Part shown: positions 52,701 to 62,345 of the stretch, piece by piece | Position numbering within the stretch: the first letter of the stretch is position 1 | Layout: every line of letters starts with the position of its first letter | NCBI RefSeq assembly: GCF_000316605.1 | Contig: NC_019683.1 | Location: 62,001 to 126,000, forward strand | DNA: 64,000 nt | From: [Leptolyngbya] sp. PCC 7376 | GTDB lineage: Bacteria > Cyanobacteriota > Cyanobacteriia > Cyanobacteriales > MRBY01 | Reading direction: 5' to 3' | The notes under the pieces: model-generated | Databases searched by the model: none | Told to the model about the DNA's origin: nothing | Seen by the model: only the letters and a program-made list of their open reading frames with translations | Position numbers and translations under genes: made by a program

Positions 52701-55309
52701 TCTATCGCGACAGCTCGACCAAACAAATCTGCGTTTGCCGGGTTGGGATTATTAAAGGTTTGTAGTAAATTTCCACTAGCCCTATCAAACAGATAGGCAG
52801 AGCCTGTATCCGTAGCTCCGATATCGTCACGTTGGGAGCCAATAAGAATGTTGTCCCCATCAATATCTAGGGTGATACCAAAATTATCTTCAAAGGCGGG
52901 ATTTGGATTGTTGTATGTCTGCAACAAATTACCATTCGTATCAAATAAGTAAGCGATTCCAGCATCTATTGCATCTGTATCATCACGCCAAGCCGCAATG
53001 AGAAGATTATCTCCCTCTATAGCCAATGCGCGACCAAAATTGTCACTGGCATTGGGTGCTGGGTTTGGGTTGTTGTATGTGCGCAATAAACTGCCACTAG
53101 TATCAAAGAGGTAAGCCTGTCCTATATCGAATCCGAGAGTATCATCGGTTTCGGATGCCAAAAGAACATTTGTTCCACTTATTGATAACTGGCGACCAAA
53201 GTTATCAAATGCAGCTGGACTAGGGTTTGTATAGGTGCGTAATAGAGTTCCATCGATGTCAAAGAGTGCTACTTCGCCATCGTTGGTTCCTACATAAGAA
53301 AAAATTAAGACATTATCTCCATCTTTGGCTAAGCTAAATCCAAATTCATAGCCTCCAGGTATAGGATTATTGAAAGTTCTCTGTAGAACGCCGTTCGTAT
53401 CAAACAAATAGACTGACCCGGCATCTACTGCTCCTGTGTCATCAGCTCGGGCTGAGATCAGAATATCGTTGTCTTCAATTGCTAGAGACTGACCAAAAAG
53501 ATCACCATTAGCAGGTGTGGGATTGTTAAAAGTTTGAAGTAAAGTGCCATCAGTATTGAACAAATAGGCAGCCCCTGCATCTGGAGCTCCTGTGTCATCG
53601 AGATAAACACCGAGGAGAATATTATCGCCATCTAATGCGATGCCGAGACCTGCTTGATCATTGAAGGCAGGGTTAGGACTCGTAAATGTTTGCGCTAAAC
53701 TCCACCCTTCCTGTGCAATTCCGCCATCGGTAATATCAATATTTTTCGGGTCGAGGAGTAAATTTCCGGCTTCTCCATTGGGTGCGGATGCATCGACTTC
53801 TCCAGCAAATGTTCCTCCTCCTAAGCCAGAAACTTCGACCAAACCACCATCACCGCTGATTGCTCCGCCCTTTGCTTCAATTGCTCCACCGAAGTTTGTG
53901 ATGCCATCAGACCAGAGAACAACTTTACCTCCATCGCCATCAGTGAGTGCATTAGCTGTAATTTCAGAATTTAAGCCCACCGTGGTAGTAGATGACCGCT
54001 GTAAATCTCCTGAGCCTTGGTAATCTCCACCGATTAGAATTTCTCCGCCATCTGTTGCACCATCAGCGGTAATCTTTGCGCCAAAAATGCCGAGGCGATC
54101 GCCAGTGATTGTGACTTCCCCACCAGCTCCGTTTTCACCAGAAACATTAATTGTGCCCGATATGAGTTGATTGCCACTTTCGCCTACATTGAGGGATATT
54201 GAGCCACCACTGAAATTCCCTTTTGCAGAGAAACGACTATCAGCTGTAAATATAATGCTCTGCTCTGACTCAATAGATACAATACCGCCATCTCCTTCGG
54301 TACCATCCGCTAATATTTCACCCCCTGCACTATTCGAGAAATATTGCGTCTGAATATCAACTGTGCCGCCATTAGTACCATTGACATTGATGACATTTCG
54401 ATTGAGAAGTGTTCTGCCATCAATGTTTATTGTCTGACCTTGGAGAGTGCCGTCGTTAGTGATTAATCCCGGTGCATTGAGTAGCGCCAATTCTCCATCA
54501 GCACCATTGACGAGATAGTCTTGTTGCTGAGTGCTGGAAGTCAACAACTCCGGCAAATCTGCTGCTGTGATGGGTAATAGCAGACCTGCACTATCGCGAG
54601 GGGGTTCAACTTCCAAAGTCAGAATATTGTGGGGTTGCGTAATTCGAACAGTATTTTGACCTTCAACACCGACAATGTTCACGAACCCCGATGCACTGGT
54701 GATTCGTCCTTGATTATTTACAGAACCTGCCACTAAACTCAGGTTTGACTCTCTCGTCACTGATAGATTGCCAGTATTAATAATTGGCGCTGATTGCTCT
54801 AAATCGAAGGCAAGTTGTGTAGGAGAACCATTGAGAAACTCATACTCAACATTTCCAAAGGCATTGAGCCACTGATCTTCTCCAAACCCAATTCCCGTTG
54901 CTGTCGTTGCAGTAAAATCGCCGCCAACATTAAGACTAGCGTTGCCTCCAAAAATGATTCCGGCGGGATTAAGTAAATAAAGGTTGGCGTTGCTCCCTGA
55001 AACTTGTAGCAAGCCATCAATAAATGAGGTTTCACCACCACTAATTCGTCCCAGAATATTGGCTATATCTGGCTGTGACAAGAAATTTGCAGTCTGCCCG
55101 GACTCTAATCCAAATCGCTCAAAATCATGAAATAAATTCTGACCATCCCCCGATAAAGTGCCACCGCCAATATCCCATTGATCACCAGATGAAATGACTG
55201 TCGTGCCAGTGCCTCCGTCTATGGCTGTGATCGGCTGTGATGCAGCAGGCAAACTAATGCCTAGACTAGTTAGCAAAATCAGGCATCGTAACTTTCTCGA
55301 ATACTCCAC
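49712..55309 (-). CDS. Two-partner-secretion exoprotein with beta-propeller-like repeats and a C-terminal CHAT domain
   Basis: 1865 residues from a GTG at 55309 with GGAG 9 nt upstream; the frame is open to 55459. A signal peptide ('LILLTSLGISLPAASQ') and a TPS haemagglutinin domain (about residues 25-280, 'NANLYLLNPAGIIFGGNASL') come first. Seven tandem repeats of about 48-50 residues ('LLQTFNNPNP..DxFGxxLAIxGDNxLI', 'AxYLFDTNG') follow, about 540-896. A Ser/Thr/Asn/Gly-rich region then leads to a CHAT domain (about 1520-1865). The CHAT dyad is present: His in 'HLATHGEFKQ' and Cys in 'VLSACKTAIG'. It is probably exported and surface-exposed. No TpsB partner lies in the window. Confidence 0.88.
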   Translation of the reverse strand: MEYSRKLRCLILLTSLGISLPAASQPITAIDGGTGTTVISSGDQWDIGGGTLSGDGQNLFHDFERFGLESGQTANFLSQPDIANILGRISGGETSFIDGLLQVSGSNANLYLLNPAGIIFGGNASLNVGGDFTATTATGIGFGEDQWLNAFGNVEYEFLNGSPTQLAFDLEQSAPIINTGNLSVTRESNLSLVAGSVNNQGRITSASGFVNIVGVEGQNTVRITQPHNILTLEVEPPRDSAGLLLPITAADLPELLTSSTQQQDYLVNGADGELALLNAPGLITNDGTLQGQTINIDGRTLLNRNVINVNGTNGGTVDIQTQYFSNSAGGEILADGTEGDGGIVSIESEQSIIFTADSRFSAKGNFSGGSISLNVGESGNQLISGTINVSGENGAGGEVTITGDRLGIFGAKITADGATDGGEILIGGDYQGSGDLQRSSTTTVGLNSEITANALTDGDGGKVVLWSDGITNFGGAIEAKGGAISGDGGLVEVSGLGGGTFAGEVDASAPNGEAGNLLLDPKNIDITDGGIAQEGWSLAQTFTSPNPAFNDQAGLGIALDGDNILLGVYLDDTGAPDAGAAYLFNTDGTLLQTFNNPTPANGDLFGQSLAIEDNDILISARADDTGAVDAGSVYLFDTNGVLQRTFNNPIPGGYEFGFSLAKDGDNVLIFSYVGTNDGEVALFDIDGTLLRTYTNPSPAAFDNFGRQLSISGTNVLLASETDDTLGFDIGQAYLFDTSGSLLRTYNNPNPAPNASDNFGRALAIEGDNLLIAAWRDDTDAIDAGIAYLFDTNGNLLQTYNNPNPAFEDNFGITLDIDGDNILIGSQRDDIGATDTGSAYLFDRASGNLLQTFNNPNPANADLFGRAVAIDGTNILIGAILDDVGAVDSGAAYLYSLDTTPTLFNDNPDGSFTFDADLITNVTNTGTAFSLQANNDISINESIISNNPVGDGGALTFQAGRSIIINANIFTDNGSLTLTANDPNALLTSRDAGSGDLTIASGVTLDTGNSVMNLSGETLSGDGNLQSTFGNINLNFSDTSSVDSVITAGGNVDISATNNLAVNSITTAGGNINLTSSLGEVIAGTLNTSSGKGGNVSLIAQEAVTTGTINTNGTTGNGGNVFIDPIGDVEVAYIDAQGGSGGIGGTVDITAGQYFRATGTFIDQNGQPASIATIGSLGNGSVTIRHGGQGVIPFEIGNSSTNGTAGIISSGAFSFLLSESFLSSITRGDLILSTTSSATPQPTTPPLISTPLVTNPVLSFDFSNITLDLDDSISKIQEGVDPTFQDAIVFVPLSKVKIQENSSVIAERADNFFTSAFNNYFASGKTATAQTSNIATNNTNNGSGAIANNSSTPTSSNTISNGGAITNSIATTDSSSSASTQSNGFTNDPNTITDGTTQANAATNTPAEEYHSESNSTIASTANEEITESSSGKTSLNDETSPNASNPSGYSGIDLQQSGTSSNAIDEEELSTAAKTADDDDDDDEGLSIAEAQAQFRKVQDSTGITPAIIHAIFIPTKGELKNKDQLQLILTPTEGEPLVFRVDATREEVYRLVAKLHRAVSNQRLPASQIWKPSQKLYQLLIEPLQADLERLNIEHIALSVDHGLRSLPWAVLNDGTNFLVEDYSLSLMPSLMLTNLEYTDVRNLDILAMGASEFADASPLPAVPLELNIVSDVLWEGQSYLNDGFSIDNLKTIRNEIPYRLLHLATHGEFKQGLPNNSYIQFGDQKLGLNELRELGLHKPPVEMMVLSACKTAIGDYEAELGFAGLAVMAGVKSSLGSLWYISDEGTLGLIADFYQQLQEAPIKSEALRQTQLAMLRGDVQLKAGELVTSNQSFPLTDELKEFGDRQLTHPYYWSSFVIIGNPW

Positions 55310-55606
55310 AGTTTGGAATCTCCATAAGAGAAAAGGGATAACGTATGTTTCTGTTCCGCAATGACTAATAGTCCCGAGAAATCGATGCATTCTTCGGAAA
55401 GATTTGGCGAGGAAAATAAGTTTTCGATATTTTGCTGGAACTGATTTGTTGTAGACCACCCTAGGTCTTCTCTCAATAAGAGGAGTCTTCAGTTCTTATT
55501 GGGAATGGCTATGTATGATAATTCTACAATAATAAAGAAATTCTAAAGAAACTCTTTTTTCTCTATTATTTAGAGTCTATTTGTGTGCGGCTTTCGGGTG
55601 TGGAGA

Positions 55607-57069
55607 TTACCAAGGATTTCCGATAATCACAAATGAGCTCCAGTAGTAGGGATGAGAAAGTTGGCGATCGCCCAAATCCTCAAGTTCTTCAGTTAGAGGA
55701 AAAGCTTGCTTTGAAGTGAGTAATTCGCCATCCTTTAGCTCAATTTCTCCGCGAATCATCGCTAGTTGGGTTTGGCGGAGAGCTTCGGATTTGATGGGTT
55801 GTTCCCGTAGTTGCTGATAGAAATCGGCAATCAAACCAAGGGTTCCTTCGTCAGAAACGTACCAGAGGCTGCCCATTGCAGCTTTTACTCCAGCCATCAC
55901 CGCCAATCCTGCAAATCCAAGCTCTGCTTCGTAGTCGCCAATTGCTGTACGGCAAGCACTGAGCACCATAAGTTCGACTGGTGGTTTATGCAATCCTAAT
56001 TCTCGCAACTCGTTTAAACCCAATTTTTGCTCCCCAAAACGGATAAAAGAGTCGCTGGGCAAGCCTTGTTTAAATTCGCCGTGAGTTGCTAAATGAACGA
56101 GACGATAGGGCACTTCACTGCGAATCATTTTGAGGTTATCAGTCGAAAATTCTTCGTTTAAATAGGCTTTCCCTTCCCACACAATATTGCTGACAATATC
56201 CAGTTCAATTGGTACTGCTGGAAGTGGGTCAGCATCGCTAAAGGTATTTGCACCCATCGCCAATACATCAAGGTCTCGGATGTCAGTGTATTCCAGATTG
56301 GTTAAGGCCAGAGAAGGCATGAGTGAGAGGCTGTAGTTTTCGATGAGAAACTCGTTACCATCACTGAGGACTGACCAGGGAAGTGAACGCAAACCTTGGT
56401 CTACTGAGAGAGCAATATGTTCTATACCGAGAAGTTCCAGATCTGCTTGTAGGGGTTCGATGAGCCACTGATAGAGTGGCCGTTTGTAAACTGTGGGAAA
56501 ACGTCGATTTGTAACTGTGTTTGTGAGGTTGGTTACGGTGCGATAGACTTCTGCCCTCGTCACATCAATGCGATAAATTAGAGCCTCTCCCTCTGGTGGC
56601 GTCAAAATTAATTGGAGCTGATCTTTATTTTCGAGCTCGCCTTCGGTCGGTGTGAAAATGGCATGGAGAATTACAGGCGTTATTCCTGTGGCATCTTGGA
56701 CCTTTTTGAGCTGATCTTGGGCTGCCTCAACAGACATACCTTCGCTGTCACTTTGAGTGGTATTAGCAGAAGCACTGGATGAAGATGAGTTTGTACTGCT
56801 GTTGTCTGAAGTGTTGACAGCAATGGTTGCGTTTGAATTAGATGGGGAGTTTGTATCACTGGAAGTTGACTCATCGCTAGTATTTTGAGCCGCAGTGCTA
56901 GGTTCTGTGGATGTCCCATTTGTTTCCGTGGTGGTGCTGGTGGTGTCAGCGATCGCCCCCGCATCATTAACCACATTTTCAGAATTGGGTATTGAAGAGT
57001 TATCGGCGATCGTCCCCGCATCACTAACCGCAGTATTAGAGTTCGGAGATGCGGAAGGAGAATTGGCGA
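55607..57069 (-). pseudogene. CHAT-domain exoprotein, 3' fragment lacking its secretion domain
   Basis: An open frame ending in a complete CHAT domain nearly collinear with that of the gene at 49712 ('VHLATHGEFKQGLPSDSFIRF', 'VLSACRTAIGDYEAELGFAG'), preceded by a low-complexity Ser/Thr/Asn stretch. Upstream in frame comes a TGA near 57068, with no ATG; a GTG at 56974 is the first possible start but lies inside the low-complexity linker. So no signal peptide or TPS domain is present. The upstream sequence is an IS630. A short, unsecreted CHAT protein cannot be excluded. Confidence 0.75.
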
Positions 57070-57164
57070 TCGCTCAAAGCCATTAATTCATCGATTAAGG
57101 GACATAACTGCTTTGAAGTTACTGACTTGAATTATTCCCTAAGCAAAGTTTCAAACTCTTCATA

Positions 57165-58203
57165 TAGCAATTTCTAGTCGAGTGAGGTGCAATAGCAGCA
57201 ATGTGTAAACCAGCATCGAATATCATCAAGGGTAATCTTGGAAAAAGCTACCTCAATTGCCTTGTCTAGAGCTAGATAAGTTCTTGCCCCGATACTTTTC
57301 AAGGTACTTTTCAACTTTGACCAGCAATTTTCAATGGGTGAAAAATCTGGAGAATAGGGAGGAAGGTAAATCAACTTAGCTCCCACGGCCTCAATCATTG
57401 TGCGTACTGACTCTCCTAAATGAATCGAACAGTTATCCATCACCACACATGCTCCCGCCCATAAGTTTGGTATTAACTTCTGGCTGATGAATGCTTCAAA
57501 GGTTAATCCATCCGTACTCCCCAGCAGATGATAATTAGCGACCATTCCCTTGAAGCCTAATGCTCCAATCAAAGAAACATTCTTGCCTCGTTTACTGGAT
57601 TTCGGACTATAAGCTCGTTTCCCTTTCTCAGAACGTGCCCTCAGTCTTGTCATGGCTAAGTTCACGCCCGATTCATCGATAAAAATCAAGTTTTTCGCTA
57701 GAGTCGCTTGCATTTTCTGCCAAAAATCATATCTGGCTTGTTGCACTCGTTTTGTCGCCTTAAGGTCTGGATAGAATGTTTTTTTTGAGGCTATATCCCA
57801 TTCTTCTTAAGGTGCGATGCATGGTGCTATTGGCCACACGGAGACCAGTGCGTTTCTCCATCTCATCACATAGTTCCGCTAGCGTCGCATCGTTTTTCTT
57901 GGTGAGCAACTGGCGCAATATTGTTTGATGCTCTTCGTTTAATTTGGGAGGTGTTTGTTGGCTTCGTTTTTTCGGAGCAATCGACCCTGTCAGTCGTTTT
58001 TGGTCGAGGAGCTTTTGTACAAAACTTTTCGCCACTCCAAATTGTCGGGCAAGACTACTTTGACTCACACCACCCCTTTCGTAGGCATCCACTATTTTCT
58101 GTCTTAAGTCTAATGAGTAGGCTTTCGGCAAGATGCTACTTTCTTCCTCACCAGTCAACTCACCTATACTACTTCATACACCTTGCTAGGCTGAAATTTG
58201 CTG
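57165..58203 (-). mobile_element. IS630-family insertion sequence (1039 bp)
   Basis: Ends TAGCAATTTCTAG and CAGCAAATTTCAG (inverted) with TA outside each (57163-57164, 58204-58205). It sits between the CHAT fragment and the autotransporter gene, and shares its transposase type with remnant 1 at 14495-15003. Confidence 0.82.
57174..58158 (-). CDS. IS630 transposase, two frames joined at an A8 run
   Basis: The first frame (58158-57760) has the helix-turn-helix head ('SQSSLARQFGVAKSFVQKLL'); the second (to 57174) has the DDE core 'IFIDESGVNLAMTRL', 'VVMDNCSIHLGES', 'LPPYSPDFSPIENCWSKLKS'. Continuity 'GYSLKK-TFYPDLKA' requires a +1 (or -2) shift at eight A near 57780-57786. Otherwise complete, so a programmed frameshift or a single-base change are both possible. 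Confidence 0.85.
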
Positions 58204-58250
58204 TATGAAGCTTTCCTTCCCTTAAAATTTATTTAAAGTAATGTTTTCTA

Positions 58251-61200
58251 CTAGGGACTACTTAGCTCAGGACAACTTGAAACAGTTCTGAAATCAGCAT
58301 TTACGATGATATCTGCTGGGTCAAAATCTCCGATATTATTCATTAAAAGGCCTGCCTTATCAACAATAAAGAAATCACCATAAATATTCGACAGATTAAA
58401 CCCATTTTCACCAATATCTGTAACGGTATTATCCTTCAAACTGACACAAATTTTCTGCCCGCTCTCTTGATAAATCTTAATGCCATTATCAGAAACACCT
58501 GAAATGTTATTAGAAGTAATGATTATATTCGCCTCTGCAATGCCGTCGATCTGATCGCCATCAGCGTCTTCAGCACCAGTATTACTTATTTCAATACCAT
58601 CTTCGCCACCAGGATTAATAGTATTTCCTGAAATGATAGTCTCCAATACACTGAAAGCGCTATCATCCGGACTTGCGCCAATGTCATTACTGATGACTAT
58701 GCCGTCATCAGAATTAGAAGTAACTGTAATTGTATTATCTAAAATATTTGCTGTGTTCGAAATTTCAGCATCCGCATTTGATTCTATATCAAAATTAATG
58801 CCAGCCTCTTGGCTCATTACAGTATTGCTCGAGATGGTTGCATTCGTAGTAGTAGTTCCATAGCTATAAGCCGATACTGAGAGTGCTATTCCTTCACCAT
58901 TATTACTAATTAATGTATTCCTAGAAACTGTTATTTCATCAGAAATATTGCCGTCATTATTTACTTCTCTTGTGATATTGATTCCCGTATCTCTATTGTT
59001 GATATTATTATCAGAAATAGTAATGTTTCCGGAAGCATCAGCTTCATCACTTACATTTATTGCGATATCAATCCCTGAGCCTGTATTCGTCAGGTTGTTT
59101 TCAGAAATGACGATTTTAGACTCTGATTCAGCATTAGACGCAGACTGAATATCAAAGGAAATCAAATTGCTCTCGTCTCTTTCTGAAGTTAGAATGTTCT
59201 TAGAAATTTCAACGTCAGAATCCAAATAACCATAGAGAGCTTGAGATGATGAAGGGTTGCTAACACCAGATCGTTCAATGACTTGAACACTAGCATCACC
59301 ACCACTCACAGTATTACCAGAAATCGCAATCTTAGAATCAATACTTGTTTGATTATCAGTCTTTGATGTCGCTATATTATCGATCAAAATACCAGATCTA
59401 TCAGATGTTGATTCTAGAGATATTTGATTGTTTTCAAGGTCAATAGTGGAATTTATGGTGCCACCTTCAGCAGCATTTGTAGATATATACAAGACGCTTG
59501 GGGAAAGGCTTATATTACCGCTAATAGTACTCGTTGCAATATCTAAATTATTACCTTCAATAGAAATAGTCTGTGAAGCCGTTGCTTTCTCTCCAGATGC
59601 ACCAGAAGCAATCTGAACCCCACTACCAGAATTGGTGATGTTATTTTCTGAAATAGTGATGCTGCTGTTTAAAGCAGCAGGTTTTTGTGCAAGCTCAAGG
59701 TCTGTGGGATCATTGCTGACAACTGTGACATCACCCACTCTAATGCCGTTCAATACGCTCGAAATAGTATTGCCAGAGATGGTGACATTCCTGCTTAAGT
59801 CACCTCCATAACTACTACTTCCAGAAACTAGGATGCCGTTTTCAGTCTCAGCAATTTGAGTTCCAGAAATATTATTGTTAGAAAGTGTAAGGTTACTTGT
59901 GAGCTTACCTTCATTAGCACTCAATTCAATAATATTAATACCTATTATGGTTTCGGAAATAGTGTTGTCTCTGATGATGATATCTGATGATATGAGACGA
60001 CCATTCGCATTGAATGAACCAGCAATAGATTGTTCAAAACCAGAGATTGTATTGCCAGAAATCATCAGGTTTAATGCTCTATTAGTAATCAGATCAGGCT
60101 CTTGCAATACTGCACTTGTTGCACCAGAGTTTAAAAATGTAATAGCTTGAGAACTAGAATTTCCTGTAATAATATTGTCAGAGATAGTTACTTTCCCTGT
60201 ATCTTGAAAATTCGCTACTGTTATCCCAGTGTCAAGATTCAAGAAGGTATTATCTGAAATGGTAATGATATCTGATTTGCTATTGGTTGCAACTGTAACA
60301 CCATTATCACCAGACCCCTCACTTAGAGAATTGAAAGTATTTCCAGAAATAGTGATATCGCTATTTTGACTACTAGGAACTTCAGTCTGTGATGATATCC
60401 GCAGAAGAGAGTCAGAATCGCCAGAAAAGCGATTATCTAAAATATTGATCGTTCCTACTCCCTCAGAAATAGTAATTAAAGACTCCCCTATCGACCCAGA
60501 AAATGCCAAAACATTGTTACGGATAGTTGTGTCTGTAATGCCAGATCCAATTATTGCTGCTTCATCTGCCATGGGTTCAAAAGAAAAACCAGCGATAGTA
60601 TTACTATTACCGAGATTTCCTGTCCCTGTGATGGCCGGAAATAAACCACTACCAGAGTTGGGAAGCTGAATTGAGCCTAGTTCAGTAATGGGAATAAACT
60701 GTTCTGGTCCCGTCGAAAGCACCTGTATGGTATCGGGCAGGGTAAAAGACCCCTGGGCTTCAGCAAAATCTGCAACATAAATAATTGCATTGTCTGGCGG
60801 GTTGGAGGCAAGAGCTTCGTCGATTGTGCCAAAAGGATCCTCTACGCTACCATCGGAATTTCCATTGGGGGAGACATGGATAAAATGCCAAGGTTTGCTT
60901 GTCTTGGGATTTATTGCAGTGGCATTATTGGCAATTGCAACCGTACTAAATTCTTCGCGAATGGAAACATTACTCTGACGCAGCAGGCGATCGCCGAGAC
61001 GGGCAATAACGGATTCTTCTGGGGTTTGATCTTTACGGGCAGAGGCATTACCACCAAAAGAAGCACCTACGGTAAAGCTTAGGGTCGTTCCAAATTCGCT
61101 ATCTGTTTTTAAGGAAACACCAGCATTGAAATTGTTCGAAATTTCAGCGAGTAAACGACTACTTAAACCGACGAAGCCTGAACCACTGAGTCCATCATAT

Positions 61201-61952
61201 AAATACAGACCGAGATAACCTTTGAGATTTCCACCATTCCAATTTGCTAGGCGGAGACCTCCTTCAATATCTAAGCCCATCAAAGATTCTTCGTAGAGAT
61301 TGGTCTGGGCAGCACTGTAGAGGAGGGTATTACCAACAAAGGTTCGATCTGTAATAGTTGCTGTTCCTTCTCGCAAAATATCGCGGCGATCGCCCACAGG
61401 AATATAACCGTTTGCCCTAATTTCCCAAGGTTCGCCTAGCACTTCAAAACCGAGACCAATTTGATTAAACGTATTGTCGTTAGTTGTATTCCGGATATCC
61501 AGACCAACATAACCGCCAAACACAATATCTAAAGCCGGAGAATATTCACGATAACCCAGTACAGTATTGCTACTAAATTCGGAATCTTCTGTATCTAGAT
61601 TCGCACGACCATATAAGTACCAAAGCCGACTGCCTGGCTCCTGAGACAGCGGTACAAAACCATTGATACTTCCGAAAGAGCTACTGTAACCGACTCCCTC
61701 TCCAGTTGTGAAAGATGCGCCCAAATTGCTCTTGACTACCGTTGTTTCTGTAACGTCCTCCACTTGAGCGATCTGCATCTCTTTTGGTTCTTGAACCTTA
61801 GATTCTTCAGATAGTTTTGCTTCATTATCTGTAGTTGTAAAAACTTCAACGGCATTAACCGTTTGAGCTGCCACTATTTGACTTGCTAGTAAAAGGGGAA
61901 AGGCGTACACACGGATGAGGATACTAGAAGTCATTGAAAAACAGTGGCTCAA
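58251..61952 (-). CDS. Inverse-autotransporter-like barrel with a parallel beta-helix passenger
   Basis: 1233 residues. A signal peptide (to about 29, 'LLLASQIVAAQ') precedes a beta-barrel region (about 75-310: 'SSSFGSINGFVPLSQEPGSR', 'GGYVGLDIRNTTNDNTFNQI') resembling the inverse autotransporter barrel of intimin/invasin. A long right-handed beta-helix region follows (about 370-1200) with many 'ITISxNxI/NNISGT/TISDNTI' turns. The inverse arrangement (barrel first, passenger after) differs from classical autotransporters. It is probably a surface-displayed adhesin or polysaccharide-binding protein. Start could also be the Met at 61934. Confidence 0.82.
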   Translation of the reverse strand: MSHCFSMTSSILIRVYAFPLLLASQIVAAQTVNAVEVFTTTDNEAKLSEESKVQEPKEMQIAQVEDVTETTVVKSNLGASFTTGEGVGYSSSFGSINGFVPLSQEPGSRLWYLYGRANLDTEDSEFSSNTVLGYREYSPALDIVFGGYVGLDIRNTTNDNTFNQIGLGFEVLGEPWEIRANGYIPVGDRRDILREGTATITDRTFVGNTLLYSAAQTNLYEESLMGLDIEGGLRLANWNGGNLKGYLGLYLYDGLSGSGFVGLSSRLLAEISNNFNAGVSLKTDSEFGTTLSFTVGASFGGNASARKDQTPEESVIARLGDRLLRQSNVSIREEFSTVAIANNATAINPKTSKPWHFIHVSPNGNSDGSVEDPFGTIDEALASNPPDNAIIYVADFAEAQGSFTLPDTIQVLSTGPEQFIPITELGSIQLPNSGSGLFPAITGTGNLGNSNTIAGFSFEPMADEAAIIGSGITDTTIRNNVLAFSGSIGESLITISEGVGTINILDNRFSGDSDSLLRISSQTEVPSSQNSDITISGNTFNSLSEGSGDNGVTVATNSKSDIITISDNTFLNLDTGITVANFQDTGKVTISDNIITGNSSSQAITFLNSGATSAVLQEPDLITNRALNLMISGNTISGFEQSIAGSFNANGRLISSDIIIRDNTISETIIGINIIELSANEGKLTSNLTLSNNNISGTQIAETENGILVSGSSSYGGDLSRNVTISGNTISSVLNGIRVGDVTVVSNDPTDLELAQKPAALNSSITISENNITNSGSGVQIASGASGEKATASQTISIEGNNLDIATSTISGNISLSPSVLYISTNAAEGGTINSTIDLENNQISLESTSDRSGILIDNIATSKTDNQTSIDSKIAISGNTVSGGDASVQVIERSGVSNPSSSQALYGYLDSDVEISKNILTSERDESNLISFDIQSASNAESESKIVISENNLTNTGSGIDIAINVSDEADASGNITISDNNINNRDTGINITREVNNDGNISDEITVSRNTLISNNGEGIALSVSAYSYGTTTTNATISSNTVMSQEAGINFDIESNADAEISNTANILDNTITVTSNSDDGIVISNDIGASPDDSAFSVLETIISGNTINPGGEDGIEISNTGAEDADGDQIDGIAEANIIITSNNISGVSDNGIKIYQESGQKICVSLKDNTVTDIGENGFNLSNIYGDFFIVDKAGLLMNNIGDFDPADIIVNADFRTVSSCPELSSP

Positions 61953-62345
61953 TAAAAATCAAATATCATGTATCTTATCGTAGTTCTTGCTTGTATCAGC
62001 TAGAGCACAGCAGTTAGGACAGTTTTTTACGTAAACTTCATCGTTTCTCCGTGAATTACCTTATATATGAGTGCTCAGTGGCGAATCGATAGAGGCAATA
62101 GAAGCAGTAAAGACTGAGCATAAGTCTCACAGGAAAATTTTCACATTCCTGTTACCCTCCTATTTTATTTGCAGACTCTACTTATCGGATTTGGTCTGAT
62201 TCTCAGATTTAGCAAATACCAGACTGATTTTTCTTTTGATAAGCCTGGTAGTCTGCCACAAAATCTAATTGATTCAGTTGAGCGATCAACTGCCAATTCA
62301 TAATGTCCTGGAAAAGCACACTATAGCCATTTGTATTGGGATGGA

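Noticed and set aside
52600-53700. Regular repeats that might look like a CRISPR array
   Set aside because: They are about 145-bp protein-coding repeats with the same frame, not short direct repeats with unique spacers.
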